Origin: Paracoccaceae bacterium
GTDB taxonomy: Bacteria; Pseudomonadota; Alphaproteobacteria; Rhodobacterales; Rhodobacteraceae
Direction: 5' to 3'
Assembly (NCBI GenBank): GCA_030750975.1
Contig: JASMHC010000009.1
Location: 62,001 to 126,000, forward strand
Length of the DNA: 64,000 nt
The notes under the pieces are model-generated. The model had not been told where the DNA came from. It saw nothing but the letters and a program-made list of their open reading frames with translations, and searched no databases. The position numbers and the translations under genes are program-made. Shown here one piece after another: positions 52,515 through 61,317 of this stretch; the first letter of the stretch is position 1, and every line of letters begins with the position of its first letter.

Positions 52515-53195
52515 TCAGGCCTTTTTGTTGGCCTCTTGCCAGGTGCGCGGGTCGTTCAGGAATTTTTCAACCTCGGCCAAAGTGCTATCGCTAAAGGCTT
52601 TTTGCGCCTTTGCCTCGGCCAGCACATCCCACCAGGTGCACAGATGATGCAGGCTGACGCCGTGATCCCCCAGCGTTTTCGTGGTCTCGGGGAAGATGTC
52701 GTAATAGAAAATCACCGCCGTGTGGGCGCAGGTCGCGCCGGTATCGCGAATCGCGTCAACGAAGCTGAGTTTCGAGCCGCCATCGGTGGTCAGGTCTTCT
52801 ACCAGCAGCACCCGCTGGCCTTCGGTCATGGCGCCTTCGATGCGGGCATTGCGGCCATAGCCTTTGGGTTTCTTGCGCACATAGGTCATCGGCAGGGCCA
52901 TCCGTTCGGCCACCAGCGCGGCAAAGGGGATACCGGCGGTTTCACCGCCGGCGATGTTGTCAAACGCTTCAAAGCCTGCGTTGCGCATGACGGTGACGGT
53001 CAGGAAATCCATCAGCGTGGCGCGGATGCGCGGGAACGAGATCAGCTTGCGGCAATCCACATAGGACGGGCTGGGCAGACCGGATGCGAGGGTGAAAGGC
53101 GTGTCGGTGTTGAAATCCACCGCCTTGATTTCCAGCAGCATCCGTGCGGTCAGGCGGGCGATTTCGTCTTGGGTCGGATAGGCGGTGGGGATCAT
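52515..53195 (-). CDS. pyrE: Orotate phosphoribosyltransferase
   Basis: 226 residues. Adds PRPP to orotate, making OMP in pyrimidine synthesis. The PRPP-binding motif is [20 protein letters not shown]; the family N-terminal [17 protein letters not shown] and the catalytic-loop [13 protein letters not shown] are present. The ATG at 53195 follows ACGAGGCC; a longer frame to 53297 would run into pyrC and has no homologous sequence. It follows pyrC by 64 bp in the same direction and ends at a strong terminator. Confidence 0.95.
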   Translation of the reverse strand: MIPTAYPTQDEIARLTARMLLEIKAVDFNTDTPFTLASGLPSPSYVDCRKLISFPRIRATLMDFLTVTVMRNAGFEAFDNIAGGETAGIPFAALVAERMALPMTYVRKKPKGYGRNARIEGAMTEGQRVLLVEDLTTDGGSKLSFVDAIRDTGATCAHTAVIFYYDIFPETTKTLGDHGVSLHHLCTWWDVLAEAKAQKAFSDSTLAEVEKFLNDPRTWQEANKKA

Positions 53196-53235
53196 GGTGG
53201 CCTCGTGTCTGGATGCGATTTTGGAAGCGTGGGAC

Positions 53236-53260
53236 GAAGTATTTTTTGAAAAGATGAAAT
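53236..53260. repeat. A/T motif shared with the mlaF-radA gap
   Basis: GAAGTATTTTTTGAAAAGAT and the following GAAAT, differing from 46655-46678 by one inserted A. It lies at the pyrC stop codon. Confidence 0.5.
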
Positions 53261-54297
53261 CAGGTGACGTGCCAGTGGACTGGGAAGCCGGGGTCAAAGA
53301 CAGTGACCTCTCCGTCCGGTGTGGCGAGTTTGGCGGGAAAGGCGACGGGGCCGCCCTTGGTCAGGGTGATCGTGTCGGGGTTGGTCGGCAGGCCGTAGAA
53401 TGAGGGTCCGTTCAGCGAGGTGAAGGCCTCAAGGTGGTCAAGCGCACTGTCTTCCTCGAACACATGGGCGAGCAGGCTCATGGTGTTGGTGGCGGTGAAG
53501 CATCCCGCACAGCCGCAAGCGGTTTCTTTCAACGCATCGAGATGCGGGGCACTGTCGGTGCCAAGGAAGAACCGAGCGTCGCCCGAGGTGGCGGCGGCGC
53601 GCAGAGCAAGGCGGTGGGATTCGCGCTTGGCGACCGGCAGGCAGTAATAATGCGGTTTGATTCCGCCCACGAGGATGTGGTTGCGGTTGATGATCAGGTG
53701 ATGGGTGGTGATCGTCGCGCCAAGGTCTTGGTCATTGGCTTTGACATAATCCACGCCGTCTTTGGTGGTGATATGCTCCATCACCACGCGCAGGCCGGGG
53801 GTGGCTTGGCGGATCGGATCAAGCACGCGGTCGATGAACACCGCCTCGCGGTCGAAAATGTCGATGGCGGGGTCGGTGACTTCGCCATGGACGCAGAGCG
53901 GGCAGCCGATTTCAGCCATGCGGTCGAGAATATGGCGGACGTTCTCGAAATTGCTGACGCCCGAGGCCGAGTTCGTCGTGGCGCCTGCAGGGTAGAGCTT
54001 GACGGAAGTGATCAGACCCGAGGCATGGGCAGCGGCGAGATCATTGGGATCGGTGTCCTCGGTCAGGTACAGGGTCATCAGCGGCTCAAATGCCGCGCCC
54101 TTTGGCATCGCTTCCATGATCCGGTCGCGATAGGCGGCGGCTTGCGCGGCAGTGACCACCGGCGGCACAAGGTTGGGCATGATGATCGCGCGGCCAAAAT
54201 GGCGGGTGGTTTCCGGCAGCACCGCGTGCAGCATTGCGCCATCGCGCAGATGCAGGTGCCAGTCATCAGGGCGGGTGATTGTCAGGCTTTGGGTCAT
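53260..54297 (-). CDS. pyrC: Dihydroorotase
   Basis: 345 residues, the homodimeric type II (E. coli PyrC-like) enzyme that closes carbamoyl-aspartate to dihydroorotate with two zinc ions. The metal-binding [10 protein letters not shown], the carboxylated lysine in [15 protein letters not shown], the histidines in CVHGEVTD and [10 protein letters not shown], and the aspartate in [10 protein letters not shown] are all visible. It heads the pyrC-pyrE unit. Confidence 0.95.
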   Translation of the reverse strand: MTQSLTITRPDDWHLHLRDGAMLHAVLPETTRHFGRAIIMPNLVPPVVTAAQAAAYRDRIMEAMPKGAAFEPLMTLYLTEDTDPNDLAAAHASGLITSVKLYPAGATTNSASGVSNFENVRHILDRMAEIGCPLCVHGEVTDPAIDIFDREAVFIDRVLDPIRQATPGLRVVMEHITTKDGVDYVKANDQDLGATITTHHLIINRNHILVGGIKPHYYCLPVAKRESHRLALRAAATSGDARFFLGTDSAPHLDALKETACGCAGCFTATNTMSLLAHVFEEDSALDHLEAFTSLNGPSFYGLPTNPDTITLTKGGPVAFPAKLATPDGEVTVFDPGFPVHWHVT

Positions 54298-54339
54298 GGG
54301 GCAGCGATTACCCGATCGCTGCCTGACGTGCCAGAGGCT

Positions 54340-55290
54340 TTATTCCGCGGGGATCGGCAGCGGCTCGGGCAGGCGGATGCCGGTGGTGAGCAATTCGTCA
54401 AGTTTCTTGCGGAACATCGGCCGGTTGGTGCGGCGCACGACCGAGCGGCAATAAAGCGCTGTCAGACCGTCGCGGCCACCCGCCTCGAGATGTTTGAGAA
54501 GCCCGCGCAAGTAAGGCAGATAGCGGCGGCGGATGCGATAGGCGCGATAGAAGACATCTTCGTCCAGAATACCTTCGCCCGCTTCGAAAATCATTTCGGG
54601 CAGGATTTTCATCTGGGTCAGGTGCCTTTCCATCTGATAGCCCAGATGGCGCATCCGCAGCTTGGTCACGTTCGGTTTGGTGAACAGGGCGGCATGCATC
54701 GCATCTTCGGCGATTTCGGGATCAAAGAAGATATAGGCGGTATCAGCCGCATCGATCATATCAGGCGCATAGCCGTAGCGGTCGGTAAAGTTCAGGCGCC
54801 GCTGCTTGCGATAGCGGGTGTCCCAATTGGCAATGCGCGGATCAAGCGTGGCCTGCGGGCGCAGGGCGACAACCTTGGACCCGGGGGCGGCCACGGAATA
54901 GGCCGCGGCGGCATAGCCGCAAGCCCCTTCGCCATAGAAAACCACGTTGTCGAAATCTTCAAAAAACCCGTCGTCAACCAGACGGTCGAAATAGGCATAG
55001 ATGCGCGGGCTGCGGAACCAGCTGTCGCCATCGCTTAGGATCGACAGGGCGGACCAGCCGTGATCGGCGATCAGGTGAAAGGCCATGGGCCGCGCGTCGG
55101 GGCGCGACAAAACGGTATCGATATTTTCAAAAGACACGAGCAGCGTTTTGCCTTCGTCAAAAAAGGCGGCGCTGTGATTGTCACCGAGGGATTCGAAATA
55201 CCCGGTTTCCTCGGCCTTGGTTTCAAACCTGCTCAGCCACTCGGGCTTTGGCAGGTCTGCCAGATTGGTCTGATACTCTTCAAAAGACAT
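54340..55290 (-). CDS. Conserved alphaproteobacterial protein, often labelled PAPS reductase-like
   Basis: About 316 residues, beginning MSFEEYQTNLADLPKPEWLSRF. The core SDGDSWFRSPRIYAYFDRLVDDGFFEDFDNVVFYGEGACGYAAAAYSVAAPGSKVVAL resembles an alpha/beta-hydrolase elbow, with cysteine in place of serine. I recognise the family as common in Rhodobacterales and often annotated as a phosphoadenosine phosphosulfate reductase, but I see no such motif. It is the last gene of the glycan-decoration cluster. The frame opens at 55305; the start at 55290 has GGGG upstream. Function unknown. Confidence 0.65.
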   Translation of the reverse strand: MSFEEYQTNLADLPKPEWLSRFETKAEETGYFESLGDNHSAAFFDEGKTLLVSFENIDTVLSRPDARPMAFHLIADHGWSALSILSDGDSWFRSPRIYAYFDRLVDDGFFEDFDNVVFYGEGACGYAAAAYSVAAPGSKVVALRPQATLDPRIANWDTRYRKQRRLNFTDRYGYAPDMIDAADTAYIFFDPEIAEDAMHAALFTKPNVTKLRMRHLGYQMERHLTQMKILPEMIFEAGEGILDEDVFYRAYRIRRRYLPYLRGLLKHLEAGGRDGLTALYCRSVVRRTNRPMFRKKLDELLTTGIRLPEPLPIPAE

Positions 55291-55398
55291 CGTTACTTGC
55301 CCCATTACACAAATTCATGGCTATTCAGACCAAGGAATAGTTTCGAATTTGGGCAGAATTGGGCAGAAAGAATGCGGCTTTTAAGGTAAGATTTGCGC

Positions 55399-56442
55399 TT
55401 ATTGTTGACGTTTTGAAAACGCCCGCCGCCCATAGGCCTGCAATGTCTTTGCCAGTTTCTCAGGGATTGGCCGGGTTGGCGGGGTCATCAAAAGGCGCGA
55501 AAAAAGTGCGCGGTTGGGTTCTTCCAGCATAAGTTCTTGAAAGCGGTTCACGCGCCACTCGACCGAGGATTTGTGCAGGTTTTCAAGGGTTTGGTCCTGC
55601 ATCAACATGGCCTGGATGCGTTTTCGCGGGGCGGCCATGGTTTGGATCGAGGTGTCTTCATCGGTGCAGAAATTGCGTTCGACCCAGTAATCCATCGCCA
55701 GTTTTTCGCCCTCGTGCACCGCACGCCCACGGTCGGATTTCAGCACATAGCTTTCCATCGCGCCCAAGGGATAGTGGTTGAGTTGAACCAAATCGTAATT
55801 GGATTGGCCGTAATCCGAAAACAATCTTTGCGCCCTGAATGCCGGTCCCAATTCGCGACCGCAGCCGTCGAACCATTTGATGTCAGCCGAGGCGCCGGGC
55901 TGGCGCGGGCGGTGCACGCCGAGCTTTTTGTAAGACCCGTCGTTGCGGTATAGCGTTTTGAACATCACCGCCCGCCACGGCCAGTGCAGCACCTGGGGCG
56001 CGGCATGGGTAAAGGTTTCGGTGATCGGGCTGTCGTGAAAGCGGATCTGGCCCGCATTGCCGAACAATCGCCATGTCAGGGTGATCGCCGTGGCCTCGGG
56101 CAGGGCGTTGATCAGGGCCGGCACTGTGTGATCGCCGGTGTGGATGTTGACGAATTCATCCACGTCCAAGGGCAAAAGCCAGTCGGCAGAGGTCACAAGC
56201 GGGTGTTTCTCGGCCGCTTTCAACGCGGTGAACTGGATACCGCGTTTGTCATACGGGCCGTCATTGCGTTCATGGGTCAGCCACCCCAATTCGGCCAGCC
56301 GGTCAAGCATCGCATCGGTGCCGTCCTGACAATTGTTGGAATAGACCAGAAAATCCGTCACCCCCGCTGCACGATGATGGGCCAGCCATTCCAGAAGAAA
56401 AGCGCCTTCATTGCGGACAGTCAGGATGGCGGTGATGCGCAT
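55399..56442 (-). CDS. Glycosyltransferase family 2-like (DUF/PF13704-type), copy 1
   Basis: 347 residues beginning MRITAILTVRNEGAFLLEWLAHHRAAGVTDFLVYSNNCQDGTDAML, with the acceptor-site block WLLPLDVDEFVNIHTGDHT (DVDEF, metal-binding) and GNAGQIRFHDSPITE later, ending NHYPLGAMESYVLKSDRGRAVHEG. Two other genes in this cluster carry the same domain. The ATG at 56442 follows the FkbM gene stop by 4 bp; the upstream open frame to 56541 is dismissed. It probably adds a sugar to a surface glycan; acceptor unknown. Confidence 0.85.
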   Translation of the reverse strand: MRITAILTVRNEGAFLLEWLAHHRAAGVTDFLVYSNNCQDGTDAMLDRLAELGWLTHERNDGPYDKRGIQFTALKAAEKHPLVTSADWLLPLDVDEFVNIHTGDHTVPALINALPEATAITLTWRLFGNAGQIRFHDSPITETFTHAAPQVLHWPWRAVMFKTLYRNDGSYKKLGVHRPRQPGASADIKWFDGCGRELGPAFRAQRLFSDYGQSNYDLVQLNHYPLGAMESYVLKSDRGRAVHEGEKLAMDYWVERNFCTDEDTSIQTMAAPRKRIQAMLMQDQTLENLHKSSVEWRVNRFQELMLEEPNRALFSRLLMTPPTRPIPEKLAKTLQAYGRRAFSKRQQ

Positions 56443-56446
56443 GGGC

Positions 56447-57142
56447 TTACCAGTCGCTGCGGAACACGGCGACTTTGCCATGCGAGAATTGCGGGTAATA
56501 GACCAGCCCCGCCTGATCGAGGGTGCTGAATACCGACCCAATGCCCTTGCGCCCCAGCCATTGCGGGTGAAGCTCGATCAGTACCGCGCGGACACCGGTA
56601 AAATCGAGATTGGGAAACAGGTCAGCCTCGGCCCCTTCGATATCGCAGACCACGACAGTGGGCTTGATCTGTTGCATGAAATCCCTGCCGTTACGAACAC
56701 GAATGCTGACGACCGAAATATCCTTTGGGTCGTTGGCCAGGGGTGACATGGACGACCCGAGGATGTTGTCGCGGATGAAGAAATCAGCCTCGCCGTCTTG
56801 CGCGCCAAGCAGGACGTTGTGGATATGGGCGTTCTCAACCCCGTTCAGCTTATGCACCTGCTCGATATAGTCGATCAGAAGGGGGTTTGCCTCGCAGCAA
56901 TGGATTTCCTCGGGTCCGATCATGGTGCCGATCAGGGTGGACATAAAGCCGATCCCCGCACCAAGCTCTAATACCCGGTCGTGTTTCTTGATCAGCCGCA
57001 GCGCGGCCTCGGCCTCTTTCTGTTCATAGCCGTCGAACCGCAGAAGTTTGCGCACCTTGGGCGGCAGAAGCGTCTTGTCGAGCGGAAACTTCAATCCGCG
57101 GCTGTGCAATATCGGTTGGGGGGTGATCTGTTGTCCGTCCAT
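56447..57142 (-). CDS. FkbM-family methyltransferase
   Basis: 231 residues. The SAM-binding motif KHDRVLELGAGIGFMSTLIGTMIG and the FkbM-type segments NPLLIDYIEQVHKLNGVENAHIHNV and TVVVCDIEGAEADLFPNL are present. FkbM enzymes O-methylate sugars or antibiotics. It sits between two PF13704-type glycosyltransferases, so the substrate is probably a sugar in the same glycan. Two bases separate it from the next gene. Confidence 0.88.
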   Translation of the reverse strand: MDGQQITPQPILHSRGLKFPLDKTLLPPKVRKLLRFDGYEQKEAEAALRLIKKHDRVLELGAGIGFMSTLIGTMIGPEEIHCCEANPLLIDYIEQVHKLNGVENAHIHNVLLGAQDGEADFFIRDNILGSSMSPLANDPKDISVVSIRVRNGRDFMQQIKPTVVVCDIEGAEADLFPNLDFTGVRAVLIELHPQWLGRKGIGSVFSTLDQAGLVYYPQFSHGKVAVFRSDW

Positions 57143-57144
57143 GA

Positions 57145-59502
57145 TCAGTTATCCATATCCAAAGCCAGCGCGTAGGCGACACGCTCGGTTTCTGTCAGTC
57201 TGATTTTCAAAGCCTGATTGTAGAGGTCCGAGAATTCTTCGATCCCGTGCAGCTCATCCGCTTTGCGCCGGTGCCAATCGCGGCCGAATTCATGCCATTT
57301 GCGCAAGTCCGCATCCTGCATCAGCCGGTCATATTCGGCCTGTAGGCGGGGCAGGTTGCGTTTGATGGTGATGTCGCGATTGTCCGACCAGTCCATACGG
57401 ATCCAGTAATTGAGGCCGATTGACCGATCCACATGCAGGGCGCGGCCACGCTGGCGTTTGACCAGATAGCTTTCGGCGCTGCGCAGGGCGTAGTGGTTCA
57501 GTTGGATCATGTCATAACCGATGGATTTGACCGAGCTGCGCCAGCCCTTGTCAATCGCCTCGCGCGTCATGTCGCGGCCCGAGCCATTGATCCATTTCAC
57601 CTGATCGCGCCGTTCTTCCACCAGCTTGTTGGGTCGATGACAGCTGATTTTCTGATAGGCGCCAAGGTTCCTGAACATCGTCTTGAACCCCCAGACCGTG
57701 TGCGGCTTGGGGCAGAATTTCGGGGCGGCGCCGTCAAACTGGTCGATCACAAACTTGTCTTGCAGGGTGGTGACGCCGTTATGGCCGAACAGCCGCCATG
57801 TCATGGCGACATTCGAGACATCGGGGAACTGGTCAAGAAAGGTTGGCAGCGTGCCGTCGCCGAAACGGATGTTCATGAATTCATCCACGTCAATATGGAT
57901 GATCCAGTCGGCATTTTTGATCACCGGCTCTTTCAATGCCTGGTTCAGCGCGTATTGCTGGGGAGAGTTGCCTTTCCACGTGTCGTTATTGCGGTGCTGA
58001 AGCACGCCCAAGTCCTGCAACCGGTTCAGGATTTCGCTGGTGCCGTCGGTGCAATCATTGGTGTAGATCAGAAAATTGTCCACGCCGATCGCCCGGTGAT
58101 AGGCGATCCATTCGATGATATAGGGCGCTTCGTTTTTCATACAGCCGACAATGACATTGCCGCTGCTGCCCTCGGGCAGACTGCGCGGGGCAAGGGGGGC
58201 AAAGTGGGATTGTTCCCTTTGCTCGTTGATGGTGCCGATGCGATTATGCGGGCGGAAACTGCTGGTTTGCAGCATCTGGAAATTCTTTTTGGCCAGATCG
58301 GGCATCAGCTCGCGGGCGGCCGGGGTCAGCCCGTCGGCGGCCTGCCCATTGGCCCGGGCCGGGGCTTTCCGGGCCTGCGCCAGATCGGCGGCTTTTTGTT
58401 TTTCTTCCTTGGTGGCCTTGTCGATGCGGAACATAAACGACAGCAGATACTGGGTGGCGCGGTAGCCGAATTTCGGATCGGCTTCTGTCCAGTCGTCTGC
58501 CGGTTTTGGCGGGCGGAAGGTTTCCGATGTCAATGCCGGATGGTCCTGCACAAGCTGGGCGTTTTTATCGGCAAACGTCTCGGAAATTGCCCAAAGGCTG
58601 CCGGGATCAAGCGGCGGGCCGTCAACATCAACATCGCTGATCAAATTGCGCCAAAGCTTGCGCGGGATGATGCGGCCCAGTTTGGCCAGCTTGACCAGTT
58701 CCACGTTCAACCTGCGGGCGCGGCTCAGATAGGCGTCGGGGGCGGGGGGCGGCGGTTCGGTCGGCGTGGCTTTGCCAAGCGTGCCGTCAATGCCGAAGGC
58801 TGTTGTGATCTCGTCGGTCAGGCGGGAAGACTGAAACAGCGCCTCGTCATAGGGGCGCAACGTGACCGTGCCCTGGCCGAAGGTTTGTTCCCAGTGCCGG
58901 ACCAAGCCGCCATAGTCCAGCCAATGGGCGGGCGCCTGAACCTCGGCAAACTGTGCATGCGCCGGATTGGGCGTCGGACGCTGGGCCAGCGCGTCGTGCC
59001 ACCAATCCGCGGTGTCGGCCAGCGCAAGCTCGGTGGCCAGCGACGCGGTTCGCCCCTCCATCACCTGTTTTTGATAATGGCGGGCCAGGGTTTTGGCAGG
59101 CTCGTCCACATAGGCCAGAACACGGATGTCATCGCTATAGCGGGAGAGAAAGGCTTTCAGCCGCTCCATTTCCGATTGGCTGACCAGCGCGGACCCCAGT
59201 TGCGAGGCCGAAATGATCACATGCGACGGCTGCGTTCGGGCAATCTCATTGGCCAGTTCCTGAGCGATTTTTTCACGCAGAAGCTGCTGTTTGTGCAGGG
59301 TGATAAAGCCGCGATTGAACCGAAGGGCGTCGATATGGGCGGGATCGGTCATCGCCATGAAAAGGCGGGTATGGTTTTTCGCACCCAAAGATTTTGGGAA
59401 CAGAACGCCGTGACGCAGCAGATTTTCGGATTTGTCTGACAGAACGGTTTGCAGGCGGTCCGCGCCCATGCTTTCAGGGCCGATATGCAGGGTGATGCGC
59501 AT
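57145..59502 (-). CDS. Fusion of sulfotransferase-like domain with PF13704-type glycosyltransferase
   Basis: 785 residues. The N-terminal ~330 residues (MRITLHIGPESMGADRLQTVLSDKSENLLRHGVLFPKSL; HVIISASQLGSALVS; IRVLAYVDEPAKTLARHYQKQV) have the order of a P-loop sulfotransferase or capsule-type transferase, though the P-loop is degenerate (HIGPESMGAD). A low-complexity linker follows (~370-420). Residues ~445-760 are the glycosyltransferase: IVGCMKNEAPYIIEWIAYHRAIGVDNFLIYTNDCTDGT, HIDVDEFMNIRFGDG, NHYALRSAESYLVKRQRGRALH. The ATG at 59502 overlaps the sulfotransferase stop (ATGA). A bifunctional glycan-decorating enzyme is likely. Confidence 0.75.
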   Translation of the reverse strand: MRITLHIGPESMGADRLQTVLSDKSENLLRHGVLFPKSLGAKNHTRLFMAMTDPAHIDALRFNRGFITLHKQQLLREKIAQELANEIARTQPSHVIISASQLGSALVSQSEMERLKAFLSRYSDDIRVLAYVDEPAKTLARHYQKQVMEGRTASLATELALADTADWWHDALAQRPTPNPAHAQFAEVQAPAHWLDYGGLVRHWEQTFGQGTVTLRPYDEALFQSSRLTDEITTAFGIDGTLGKATPTEPPPPAPDAYLSRARRLNVELVKLAKLGRIIPRKLWRNLISDVDVDGPPLDPGSLWAISETFADKNAQLVQDHPALTSETFRPPKPADDWTEADPKFGYRATQYLLSFMFRIDKATKEEKQKAADLAQARKAPARANGQAADGLTPAARELMPDLAKKNFQMLQTSSFRPHNRIGTINEQREQSHFAPLAPRSLPEGSSGNVIVGCMKNEAPYIIEWIAYHRAIGVDNFLIYTNDCTDGTSEILNRLQDLGVLQHRNNDTWKGNSPQQYALNQALKEPVIKNADWIIHIDVDEFMNIRFGDGTLPTFLDQFPDVSNVAMTWRLFGHNGVTTLQDKFVIDQFDGAAPKFCPKPHTVWGFKTMFRNLGAYQKISCHRPNKLVEERRDQVKWINGSGRDMTREAIDKGWRSSVKSIGYDMIQLNHYALRSAESYLVKRQRGRALHVDRSIGLNYWIRMDWSDNRDITIKRNLPRLQAEYDRLMQDADLRKWHEFGRDWHRRKADELHGIEEFSDLYNQALKIRLTETERVAYALALDMDN

Positions 59503-60140
59503 CACGCTTCTTCATCTGCCGGGTTGCGGGTGTTTTCGTTGGCCTTGCCCCACCAAGGCAGGTCGATACCAAGAAAGGCACTGATTTTGCCCTGCGCGTC
59601 GGGATCGGCGATATCATATTCCAGAAAACACGCCTCGTCCCCGAACACGCGGCGGCAGAAATTATAATGGCCTTCGATCCAGCGTATGCGGTCATTATCG
59701 GTGCTGCCGAAGCCTTCGGGCAAACCGGGGATCGCGTTATTGGGCAGTCGGGTGCGTCCGAGATTGGACCAGCGTCCCATCGAATCCGAGAGTGCCGCCG
59801 CATCGCGATGGGTCAGGATGAACCTTGCACCGGGGTGATTGCGGCGGATGGCGTCAAGCAGGCCCCAATCGGTCTGAGGCCAGAGGTTCAGCCCGTTGCG
59901 GACGATGTCGATCTCGGTAAAGGCGTCAAATTCGGGCATCATGCCCAGCGGATCGCCGGTTTCGAAATAGCTTTCATACATCAGCTTGCCGACAAACTGG
60001 CGGCGCAAACGGTCGCCCACGCTTTGGCCCTGCCGGATGCGCCAGTCGGCCACGCGCAGCCCGGCGCGTTTCAGCGCTTCGCCCAGCGTCGTCGTGCCCG
60101 ATTTCGGCAGGCCGAGATTGATGACCTTCAATTCACTCAC
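59502..60140 (-). CDS. Sulfotransferase
   Basis: 212 residues with the PAPS-binding 5' loop LGLPKSGTTTLGEALKRAG and the 3'-phosphate motif ARFILTHRDAAALSDSMGRW. It transfers sulfate from PAPS to a hydroxyl, probably on a carbohydrate made by the neighbouring enzymes. It overlaps both neighbours by 4 bp or less (ATGA junctions), so three consecutive genes are translationally coupled. Confidence 0.88.
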   Translation of the reverse strand: MSELKVINLGLPKSGTTTLGEALKRAGLRVADWRIRQGQSVGDRLRRQFVGKLMYESYFETGDPLGMMPEFDAFTEIDIVRNGLNLWPQTDWGLLDAIRRNHPGARFILTHRDAAALSDSMGRWSNLGRTRLPNNAIPGLPEGFGSTDNDRIRWIEGHYNFCRRVFGDEACFLEYDIADPDAQGKISAFLGIDLPWWGKANENTRNPADEEA

Positions 60141-61165
60141 CCGGCGGCCTCCAGCATGGCGATAAGCGCAAGCTCGTTCGGTGGAATGGTTGGCAGGGCT
60201 TTCAGCCGGTCCCGCAAGGCAAGGTAATCGGCATCGATTAACAGCCGGTCACGGGTCGCCTGATGGGCAGTGACCGAGGCTGCGTGCAAAGGTCCGATCA
60301 CCGGATCGGCCTTCATGTCTTCCATCGCGGACGTCAGCGCGGGCAGATAGCGGTGGATCGTGCAGTCCGTCCATGACTGGTCATTGCGTTCGCGCCAGTA
60401 GCTGTCGTCGAAGTTGCGGTTCTCGCGGTTCACATCGCCACGGTCGTTCTTGACAAGATAACTGTCAAGCGAGCGCAAGGCGTAGTGGTTCAGCGTCGCC
60501 AGCACGCGCGCCCCTTTGGCGGGGAATTTGCGGATACGGCGCTTGTTGTCGGCAATCTTGAATTTCCACGGCACTTTTCGGCCGGACCCGTCTGTCCAGT
60601 CGGGGCGTTTGTCCTGCGGGATGCGATCGGGGAAAAACGGACGGTGCGCGCCGTAATACTTCAAGGGAAAGTCCTGACGGATCAGGGTTTTGACCTCTTG
60701 CGCGGTCTCGCCACACCAGATGTCGGGGTTGTGGGTCAGGTTGAATTGCTCAATGACCGGGCGGTCCTGATAGAGGTCGATGCCGCCATTGGCCATGAAC
60801 TGAAAGGTGAGGCTGATCGCCTGAGGATTCCCGCAAGCGTCGATCAGCGCGGGGATGGTGTGGTCGCCGGTGTGGATGTTCAGAAACTCGTCCACATCCG
60901 CGATCCAGACCCAATCGGCCTTGCGCACCACGTCCTGATGGGCCGCGTCTTTCAGCGCCTCCATCTGGTAATTCCGCCCCCGCGCCGGGTTGGGCAAATG
61001 GACCACGCCATACTCGCCCAAAGCGTCCAGCAGGCTGTCGGTGCCATCGGTGCAGTCGTTGGAGTAAAACAGGAAATCGGTAACACCAATCAGCCGGTTG
61101 AAGGCGATCCATTCCAGCAGGAACGGGCCTTCGTTCTTCACGCAAGTGACGGCTGTGATACGCAT
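60137..61165 (-). CDS. Glycosyltransferase family 2-like (PF13704-type), copy 3
   Basis: 342 residues beginning MRITAVTCVKNEGPFLLEWIAFNRLIGVTDFLFYSNDCTDGTDSLL, with the WVWIADVDEFLNIHTGDHT metal site and NHYALRSLDSYLVKNDRGDVNREN near the C-terminus. It is closely similar to copy 1 and to the C-terminal half of the fusion protein. It is the first gene of the leftward cluster. Acceptor unknown. Confidence 0.87.
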   Translation of the reverse strand: MRITAVTCVKNEGPFLLEWIAFNRLIGVTDFLFYSNDCTDGTDSLLDALGEYGVVHLPNPARGRNYQMEALKDAAHQDVVRKADWVWIADVDEFLNIHTGDHTIPALIDACGNPQAISLTFQFMANGGIDLYQDRPVIEQFNLTHNPDIWCGETAQEVKTLIRQDFPLKYYGAHRPFFPDRIPQDKRPDWTDGSGRKVPWKFKIADNKRRIRKFPAKGARVLATLNHYALRSLDSYLVKNDRGDVNRENRNFDDSYWRERNDQSWTDCTIHRYLPALTSAMEDMKADPVIGPLHAASVTAHQATRDRLLIDADYLALRDRLKALPTIPPNELALIAMLEAAG

Positions 61166-61286
61166 AAGGCGTGCCCCGATAATCTGCCCGTGTCGCGCCT
61201 TGTTTTACTGGCGTCTTTGGTTTCGGGCAGAATGGCACGGTCAGGGGCGGCGGGTCAATGATTGGAACGGCAAGAAGGGGAAGGAT

Positions 61287-61311
61287 GATGGGTGGGGACC
61301 ACCCATCCTAC
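61287..61311 (+). repeat. REP-like palindrome, copy D
   Basis: GATGGGTGG, GGA, CCACCCATCCTAC; ten bases before the gcdH stop. Arms are one base longer than in the other copies. Confidence 0.6.
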
Positions 61312-61317
61312 CAAACC

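Noticed and set aside
53434-55038. 534-codon open frame on the plus strand
   Set aside because: It lies antisense to pyrC and its neighbour, which have clear family motifs; it is a by-product of GC-rich codon use.
57433-59439. 668-codon open frame on the plus strand
   Set aside because: Antisense to the sulfotransferase-glycosyltransferase gene, with no recognisable domain and a composition expected of a shadow frame.
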